Shown piece by piece: positions 5,354 to 9,838 of a DNA stretch of 9,838 bases. Origin of the DNA: Anaerolineales bacterium (GTDB lineage: Bacteria; Chloroflexota; Anaerolineae; Anaerolineales; E44-bin32); NCBI GenBank assembly GCA_030673085.1, contig DAOVFE010000041.1, positions 1 through 9,838 of the forward strand. Reading direction: 5' to 3'. The notes below the pieces were generated by a model, which was not told the DNA's origin, ran no database searches, and saw only the letters and a program-made list of their open reading frames with translations. Position 1 is the first letter of the stretch, and the number at the start of each line of letters is the position of its first letter. Made by a program: the position numbers and the translations under genes.

Positions 5354-7723
5354 TCATGATCCTTTCCCTTGGGTCATTGCCTTTTGCTCGAGGGCTAAAA
5401 AGACTTTCTCTGGAGTAAGCGGCAGGTCGAGGATACGTACGCCAACTGCTGCGGTGAGCGCATTGGCTATTGCAGGAGCGGTTGGAACCATTGGATGTTC
5501 GCCAACGCCGCGTGCTCCCCATGGACCATCGTCCTGCGGCACTTCCACGATGATCGATTCAACCTTCTTAGGCATATCCACAGCGGTGGCAATCCGGTAG
5601 TCCATGAAACTTATGTTTTGAGGGATTCCATCCTTGAACTGCAGGCTTTCGAGGATGCCAGTGCTGGCCCCCATCCCCACACCGCCCTCGATTTGAGCCC
5701 GAACTTGTTCCGGATTGATCGCCTTGCCGACATCGAAAGCCGAGGCTATATTCAAGATTGTGATATGGCCGGTCTCGATATTCACTTCGAGGTCAACTGC
5801 CTGACAGCCGGTGGTGTAATGCACTACTGCGCGCTCTCCCTGACCAGTTTCATTATCCAGGTCAGTAACGTAAGTTGGCATAAAATTTCCATGCCCGATA
5901 ATTGGGCCGCCTTGCCAGCCTGCGCCGTCCGGTTGTGGCAGGCCATAAACTACTATATTCTCAATCGATATGGAATTTTCAGTCTTGTAGGAGATCACCT
6001 GCCCATCTTTGATGTCCAGGTCTTCTGGATTTTCATCCCAGTACTTGGCGACGATATCCAGAATTTGCTTCCGGGCGTTATGGGCAGCCTTTACGATGGC
6101 GTTTCCCATCGACCAAGTAAGCCGGCTGGCGACGGTTTGCCACTCATACGGACTGTATTGAGTGTCTACTGGAGCGCTGATTCGAATCCAATCCATCGGC
6201 ACGCCTAGGGCTGCGGACGCCATTTGGGCGGCAACGGTGAACGTGCCTTGTCCGATTTCCTGCCCGCCGATCCCGAGAGATACTGTTGCATCCTCATTGA
6301 GCCTGACCCAGGCTGAGGAGCCGGCATTGGGCGGCATGGCCGGGGCTTTCCACATAATCGCCAACCCTTTCCCCCGTCTTTTATTCGGAGCGCTTGCCGG
6401 TTCGTCTGTTCCCCAGTTAATGGCTTTTGATGCCTTCTGGATGCATTCGGTAAGACCAATCGGATGCATTTTCATCCCGGTGACATTAATGTCGCCGCTT
6501 CGAAGACAGTTTTTCAGACGAAACTCGACCTTATCCATGCCAAGTTCATCCGCGACGATATCCATGATCTGCTCGATGCCCCAATGGATCTCGGGCATCC
6601 CGAAGCCGCGCATCGGCCCACCAACAGGATGATTGGTGTAGACACAGTAGGAGTCGGCCCAGACATTGGGGATGTTATATGGTCCGGTAGACGAGTAACC
6701 GCTGGCTCGGGTGATATTGACGCCATACTCGGTATATGCGCCGGCATCCCAATAATACTCCGTCTTCATTGCTAGAATCTTGCCATCCTTGGTGGCGCCG
6801 ACTCTAGTCTTGGCGATTAATCCCTGGCGGACAAAGGAGCAAAAGAATTCCTCCTCGCGCGTCAGGCGCATCTTTACCGGATGTCCGGGGACCTTGCGGG
6901 CCATGACGACCGCCATACCTTCAACCGATACTCCTGCTTTAGACCCAAATCCGCCTCCAACATAGGGAGCAATAACCCGAATATCGCTCTGTGAGACTCC
7001 CAATGCTTCGGAGATTAGATTACGCTGCGCAAAGGGCGATTGGCTGCTGCTCCAGAGAGTGATCTTGCCATTCTGATCGACCCGGGCTATGGCTATATGA
7101 GTCTCGATGGGTACATGTTGGACTTCCGGTACCCGAAACGAACGCTCGACGATCACATCGCACTTTGGCCAGGCGGCTTCAATATCGCCTTTTCGTACTT
7201 TAAAGTGGTTGGAAATGTTCGTTCCTGGCTTTGGTTGGATGAAATCAGCGACGACATAATCACCCAGATCGGGGTGCAGCAGCGGCGCATCTGGTTGAAT
7301 TCCCCGGATCGGGTCAAGCACCGGATCTAGCACTTCATACTCGACATCAATCAACCGACAAGCTTCATCGGCAATCGCCTCACTTGTGGCGACAACGCCG
7401 GCAACCGGATCGCCGACGAAACGTACTCGCTCGCGACAGAAGATGAAACGATCCTTCAGATAAAGACCAATGTGCTCATCGCTGTCCGCGCCGGTGACGA
7501 CTGCGCGAACGCCAGGCATTGTCAATGCTTTACTGACGTTAATATGCTTAATCAGCGCATGGGGGTGGGGGCTGCGGAGCACACGACCGTATAGTAGGCC
7601 GGGCCCAAACGGGAGATCATCAGTGAACTTCGCCTCTCCGGTCACCTTCGCGTGAATATCGATGCGCGGGATGCTTTCTCCAATTGGGTAAGGGGCCTTT
7701 TGGGTATGCTTCATTTCATCCAT
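5354..7723 (-). CDS. molybdenum hydroxylase large (Mo-cofactor) subunit, xanthine dehydrogenase family
   Basis: 789 residues from the ATG at 7721-7723, full length for the family. It binds molybdopterin cytosine dinucleotide and hydroxylates the substrate. An a/b hammerhead domain (about 20-135) is followed by the two Mo-cofactor domains. Motifs: SSSQSPF (226-232, Gln contacting Mo), GGGFGSK (256-262), MRGFG (371-375), GQEIGQG (487-493) and the catalytic Glu in GVGEHP (Glu742). Carbon monoxide dehydrogenase is excluded because the AYRCSFR loop is absent. In purine-oxidising enzymes a Glu follows the GGGFGGK loop; here it is Ala, so xanthine is an unlikely substrate. A longer frame begins at TTG 7765, but GGGAGG at 7729-7734 lies five bases before the ATG and decides the start. 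The stop TGA lies in a GATCATGATC palindrome. Third gene of the FAD, Fe-S, Mo set. Confidence 0.95.
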   Translation of the reverse strand: MDEMKHTQKAPYPIGESIPRIDIHAKVTGEAKFTDDLPFGPGLLYGRVLRSPHPHALIKHINVSKALTMPGVRAVVTGADSDEHIGLYLKDRFIFCRERVRFVGDPVAGVVATSEAIADEACRLIDVEYEVLDPVLDPIRGIQPDAPLLHPDLGDYVVADFIQPKPGTNISNHFKVRKGDIEAAWPKCDVIVERSFRVPEVQHVPIETHIAIARVDQNGKITLWSSSQSPFAQRNLISEALGVSQSDIRVIAPYVGGGFGSKAGVSVEGMAVVMARKVPGHPVKMRLTREEEFFCSFVRQGLIAKTRVGATKDGKILAMKTEYYWDAGAYTEYGVNITRASGYSSTGPYNIPNVWADSYCVYTNHPVGGPMRGFGMPEIHWGIEQIMDIVADELGMDKVEFRLKNCLRSGDINVTGMKMHPIGLTECIQKASKAINWGTDEPASAPNKRRGKGLAIMWKAPAMPPNAGSSAWVRLNEDATVSLGIGGQEIGQGTFTVAAQMASAALGVPMDWIRISAPVDTQYSPYEWQTVASRLTWSMGNAIVKAAHNARKQILDIVAKYWDENPEDLDIKDGQVISYKTENSISIENIVVYGLPQPDGAGWQGGPIIGHGNFMPTYVTDLDNETGQGERAVVHYTTGCQAVDLEVNIETGHITILNIASAFDVGKAINPEQVRAQIEGGVGMGASTGILESLQFKDGIPQNISFMDYRIATAVDMPKKVESIIVEVPQDDGPWGARGVGEHPMVPTAPAIANALTAAVGVRILDLPLTPEKVFLALEQKAMTQGKGS

Positions 7724-7724
7724 T

Positions 7725-8195
7725 TCAACCTCCCGCCTTTGCGGCTGCCTGAATGGATTCGACAATTCTTACATAACCGGTGCAGCGGCAAAGATGTCCC
7801 CGTAATGCATCTCGGATCTCTGCTTCGCTGGGATGAGGATTGCGGTTTAATAGCGCCCGGGCGCTGATCAAGATTCCAGGAGCACAAAAACCACACTGCG
7901 TTCCGGTCAGCTCGATGAATGCTTTTTGGAGTGTATCGAGTTGACCATCATGGGCCAGGCCTTCTATAGTGAGTATCTCGGCGCCATCGGCTTCGACGGC
8001 CAATACCAAACATGAGTTCACCGGTTCACCGTTCATCATCACCGTACAGGCGCCACATTCGCCAGTGCTGCACCCATTCTTTGTACCGGTCAGCGCCAGC
8101 CGTTCACGCAAGAAATCAAGCAGCGTGAGATTTGAGGGAACCTCGGCAACTTCTTGAACGCGGTTGACGGTTAATGTGATTCGATGAGTTCCCAT
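7725..8195 (-). CDS. molybdenum hydroxylase [2Fe-2S] subunit
   Basis: 156 residues, usual length for the small subunit. It carries electrons from the Mo centre to FAD. The ferredoxin-like N-terminal domain holds the first cluster with Cys42, Cys47 and Cys50 (NGCSTGECGAC) and Cys62. The helical C-terminal domain holds the second cluster with Cys101 and Cys104 (TQCGFC) and Cys136 and Cys138 (LCRC). Gln100 is the residue that normally touches the Mo cofactor. All eight cysteines are present, so the protein looks functional. The ATG directly follows the TAA of the FAD subunit gene, with AAGGAGG at 8201-8207 inside the end of that gene. Its own last codons carry the ribosome binding site of the large subunit, which starts one base after the TGA. 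Coupled translation is likely. Confidence 0.95.
   Translation of the reverse strand: MGTHRITLTVNRVQEVAEVPSNLTLLDFLRERLALTGTKNGCSTGECGACTVMMNGEPVNSCLVLAVEADGAEILTIEGLAHDGQLDTLQKAFIELTGTQCGFCAPGILISARALLNRNPHPSEAEIRDALRGHLCRCTGYVRIVESIQAAAKAGG
7729..7734 (-). promoter_or_regulatory. ribosome binding site for the large subunit
   Basis: GGGAGG on the minus strand, five bases before the ATG at 7721-7723. It lies in the final Gly-Gly codons of the [2Fe-2S] subunit. It rules out the upstream TTG start at 7765. Confidence 0.8.
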
Positions 8196-9095
8196 TTAGC
8201 CCTCCTTCTCAAGCATGGTTCGCACTTCGAGGATCCCACGTCGAGTGAGCGCCTTGACCATTGCCTTACGGTAATGGGCGGAAGCGCGAATATCGTCAAT
8301 TGGTCGACTTGTCGCTTCTGCCTCATTGGCCGCCAGCTCGATCGTCTCATCCGTAAGTGGATCGCGGGCCAGGATGGCTTCTGCGGCTGGGACACGGATT
8401 GGCGTTGGAGCGACTGAAGCTAATGCAAGCCGGAAGCTATAGGAGGATTTGACGCTTTCATCCGGGTAAGCCATCACAGCTGCTGAAACAAGTGCGAGGT
8501 CTCCAGCGCTGTTGCGGCCTAGTTTGAGATACCGTCCAGCGCATCCCTTGGGAGGAGTTGGAAAATCGATTCGCATCAGAAACTCGCCTTCATCAAGGGC
8601 ATTCTTGCCTGGTCCGAGGAAAAATTCGGCAGCCGGAATCGTCCGCTCTCCCTTGGGGCCAATCGCAAGAAGAGAAGCCTCATAGACCAGTGCGATTGGG
8701 CCTGTGTCGGCACAAGGCGAGGCGTTGCATAGATTCCCGCCAATGGTGGCTCGATTTCTAAGCTGATACATTCCAAATGCATCTATTGCTTCAGCCAGCA
8801 GTGAATAATATTTGACCACAGCTTGGTGTCTGGCGATCATGTTCAAAGTCGCGGCTGCGCCCAGGCGCAACCCTGATTTCGGATCGAAATCTATCGAGGT
8901 CATGCCTGGCAGGTGTTTAACATCGACAAGAAGCTTTGGCGTAACCAGCCTATCTCGCATGTGTAGAAAGATGTCAGTTCCACCCATGAAAAGCCGGGCA
9001 TCGTTAGGATACTTGAGCAATAGGCTCACAACCTCATCAGACGTATCCGCGCTCACATAATCAAAATCTGGAAGTCCGGGACTTGGCAGGTTCAT
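8196..9095 (-). CDS. molybdenum hydroxylase FAD-binding subunit
   Basis: 299 residues from ATG, usual length for the CoxM/CutM-type medium subunit. It takes electrons from the iron-sulfur clusters and passes them to an outside acceptor. FAD-binding signatures are MGGTDIFLHMRD (37-48) and TIGGNLCNASPCADT (117-131). The C-terminal CODH-type domain includes GRYLKLGRNSAGDLALVSAA. There is no insertion with extra cysteines as in 4-hydroxybenzoyl-CoA reductase, so a third iron-sulfur cluster is not expected. The start is set by AGGAGG (9101-9106) five bases before ATG 9093-9095. A GTG two codons earlier overlaps that site and is rejected. It is the first gene of the hydroxylase set, 211 bases downstream of the cyclase gene; the two following genes abut it. 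Confidence 0.95.
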   Translation of the reverse strand: MNLPSPGLPDFDYVSADTSDEVVSLLLKYPNDARLFMGGTDIFLHMRDRLVTPKLLVDVKHLPGMTSIDFDPKSGLRLGAAATLNMIARHQAVVKYYSLLAEAIDAFGMYQLRNRATIGGNLCNASPCADTGPIALVYEASLLAIGPKGERTIPAAEFFLGPGKNALDEGEFLMRIDFPTPPKGCAGRYLKLGRNSAGDLALVSAAVMAYPDESVKSSYSFRLALASVAPTPIRVPAAEAILARDPLTDETIELAANEAEATSRPIDDIRASAHYRKAMVKALTRRGILEVRTMLEKEG

Positions 9096-9100
9096 TTCCA

Positions 9101-9106
9101 CCTCCT
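9101..9106 (-). promoter_or_regulatory. ribosome binding site for the FAD subunit
   Basis: AGGAGG on the minus strand, five bases before ATG 9093-9095. It fixes the start two codons after a GTG that would otherwise give a longer frame. Confidence 0.8.
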
Positions 9107-9306
9107 ATCAAGTATCTATTGGTAATCATACTCTCTTTATATCTATAGTTCTCATTATCTATCAGAACGATACAAGAGCGTATGTCAGTACCTATGGATT
9201 GATCTCCGCTGTTTGGCCTTTCATAGGAGAAAGCCTGAATACCGCGCAGCTTGGGCCGCACACTGTCGCTTGCTGCGGGTCTCTTCGCTAATCCGCGATC
9301 TGTTAT
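9107..9306 (-). other. intergenic region between cyclase and hydroxylase genes
   Basis: Two hundred bases without a supported gene. The part next to the FAD gene (9110-9175) is A/T-rich and could hold a promoter, with CTGACA- and TGATAG-like boxes, but no match is good. The part next to the cyclase holds a diverged hairpin repeat (9242-9279; CGCAGC at 9245-9250 pairs with GCTGCG at 9272-9277), related to the repeat at 167-198. Read on the minus strand it gives KLRGIQ, which explains an accidental 66-codon frame here. Confidence 0.4.
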
Positions 9307-9838
9307 CTAGATTTGAGGACGCGGACAGGCACAATCCCCGAATCTGGTTAGCTTGAACGACTTCTTCTTTTCCATCAATGCAGCATAGCGATCATCATCG
9401 ACGAAAGCGACAATTCGGGAAATGCTTGACTCGCCATCGACAAAGCGCCATGGAAAACAGCCGATTTCAACTCGCTCATTAAGCAGCAGGTCGATGTCGC
9501 CGCCGAGGCACTCGGCGTGGATGATGCCATGGGGGAACAATTCAATATGCATGAGCTGGTATTTATCGTCGGTAAATACCTCGGCGATCGATTTGCCATA
9601 CTTGTGTTGAAAATGGGCCTCAGCCTCTTTAGTTTGGCGCGGCATCCAGTTTCGAATGATCGTATTCATTGGGTGATCGGCGCTGCCGCAATCCACGCCG
9701 AGCCATTTAATCTTTTTAGTTATGCACCAATCAGCAAATTCACGGTCCGGCCCCGGATGCTTAACCATGTAGCGGACCTCATCGGCAGTTGGCTGGTCCC
9801 AGCCATAACGATGGTAGCCGGTGTGGATTAGGAGAATG
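9307..9838 (-). CDS. cyclase family metal-dependent hydrolase, N-terminus beyond the right edge
   Basis: 176 residues are visible and the frame is open to the window edge, starting ILLIHTGYHRYGWDQ. This belongs to the cyclase family (Pfam PF04199), which includes kynurenine formamidase and isatin hydrolase, enzymes that open amide or lactam bonds with a bound metal. Visible family segments: LLIHTGYHRYGWDQ, GVDCGSADHPMN, LMHIELFPHGIIHAECLGG and the core strand VEIGCFPWRFVDGESS. The usual metal motif (HxGxHxDxPxH type) lies further N-terminal, outside the window. An ATG at 9766-9768 is internal, because the homologous sequence continues upstream of it. The gene lies upstream of the molybdenum hydroxylase on the same strand, suggesting that oxidation and ring or amide hydrolysis belong to one pathway. 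The substrate is unknown. Confidence 0.9.
   Translation of the reverse strand, partial: ILLIHTGYHRYGWDQPTADEVRYMVKHPGPDREFADWCITKKIKWLGVDCGSADHPMNTIIRNWMPRQTKEAEAHFQHKYGKSIAEVFTDDKYQLMHIELFPHGIIHAECLGGDIDLLLNERVEIGCFPWRFVDGESSISRIVAFVDDDRYAALMEKKKSFKLTRFGDCACPRPQI

Noticed and set aside
5495..6208. 237-codon plus-strand frame inside the large subunit gene
   Set aside because: It is antisense to a full-length, motif-complete Mo subunit, has no family motifs, and similar long antisense frames (6162-6632, 7040-7330) are frequent in the same gene.
6500..6700. Carbon monoxide dehydrogenase identity for the large subunit
   Set aside because: The place of the AYRCSFR active-site loop reads GGPMRGFGMPE, so the copper-binding cysteine is missing.
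7724..7765. Upstream TTG start for the large subunit
   Set aside because: A strong GGGAGG site lies five bases before the ATG at 7723, and the extra 14 residues fall within the [2Fe-2S] gene.
9061..9261. 66-codon minus-strand frame ahead of the FAD subunit
   Set aside because: It starts within the KLRGIQ hairpin repeat and overlaps the ribosome binding site and start of the FAD gene.
1..9838. Stop codon reassignment as the reason for the in-frame stops
   Set aside because: TAA and TGA both end intact genes at the expected family C-termini here, directly before or within the next gene's start region.
1..9838. CRISPR array, tRNA or rRNA gene, transposase
   Set aside because: I found no regularly spaced repeats, no tRNA-like cloverleaf with a CCA-type end, and no transposase-like frame by eye.

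Overview
This is a bacterial window of roughly balanced base composition. It is dominated by genes on the minus strand that read as one metabolic neighbourhood. Genes are tightly packed with good Shine-Dalgarno sites. The combination of a permease with an extra N-terminal lumen-type domain, a co-transcribed UspA protein and an orphan EF-Tu domain II protein recalls uncultured Chloroflexota (Dehalococcoidia-like) genomes. That placement rests on memory of similar gene sets and is only a guess.

Right part (about 4.1-9.84 kb, minus strand, intact). A cyclase-family metal hydrolase, cut by the right edge, is followed by the three subunits of a molybdenum hydroxylase: FAD subunit, [2Fe-2S] subunit, then the large Mo-cofactor subunit. 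After a 365-base gap filled with C/G-rich hairpin repeats comes a DUF2877 (AllH-like) protein. The set fits oxidation of an N-heterocycle or aldehyde followed by hydrolysis of an amide or ring bond. The large subunit lacks the glutamate that xanthine-oxidising enzymes use, so the substrate is probably not xanthine.

Middle part (about 0.9-4.0 kb). A UspA-family gene overlaps (ATGA) a two-part SLC13/ArsB-NhaD permease gene. Both reading frames are cut by a single in-frame TAA, and the sequence after each stop continues the family alignment in the same frame. The UspA start also looks frameshifted at a run of five A/T bases. Two or three further small frames nearby (3729-3971 plus; 3465-3677 minus; 935-1098 minus) look protein-like but carry a stop, lack a start, or need a frameshift. 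The block therefore looks like recent gene decay, or a stretch of poor sequence, beside an intact operon. TAA and TGA also end intact genes in this window, so general recoding is unlikely.

Left part (1-0.9 kb, plus strand). It holds a possible C-terminal gene fragment running into a hairpin repeat, a perfect 19-bp hairpin, a short leader-like motif that recurs at 3.69 kb, a possible 41-residue ORF, and a clear small gene for a stand-alone EF-Tu domain II-like protein.
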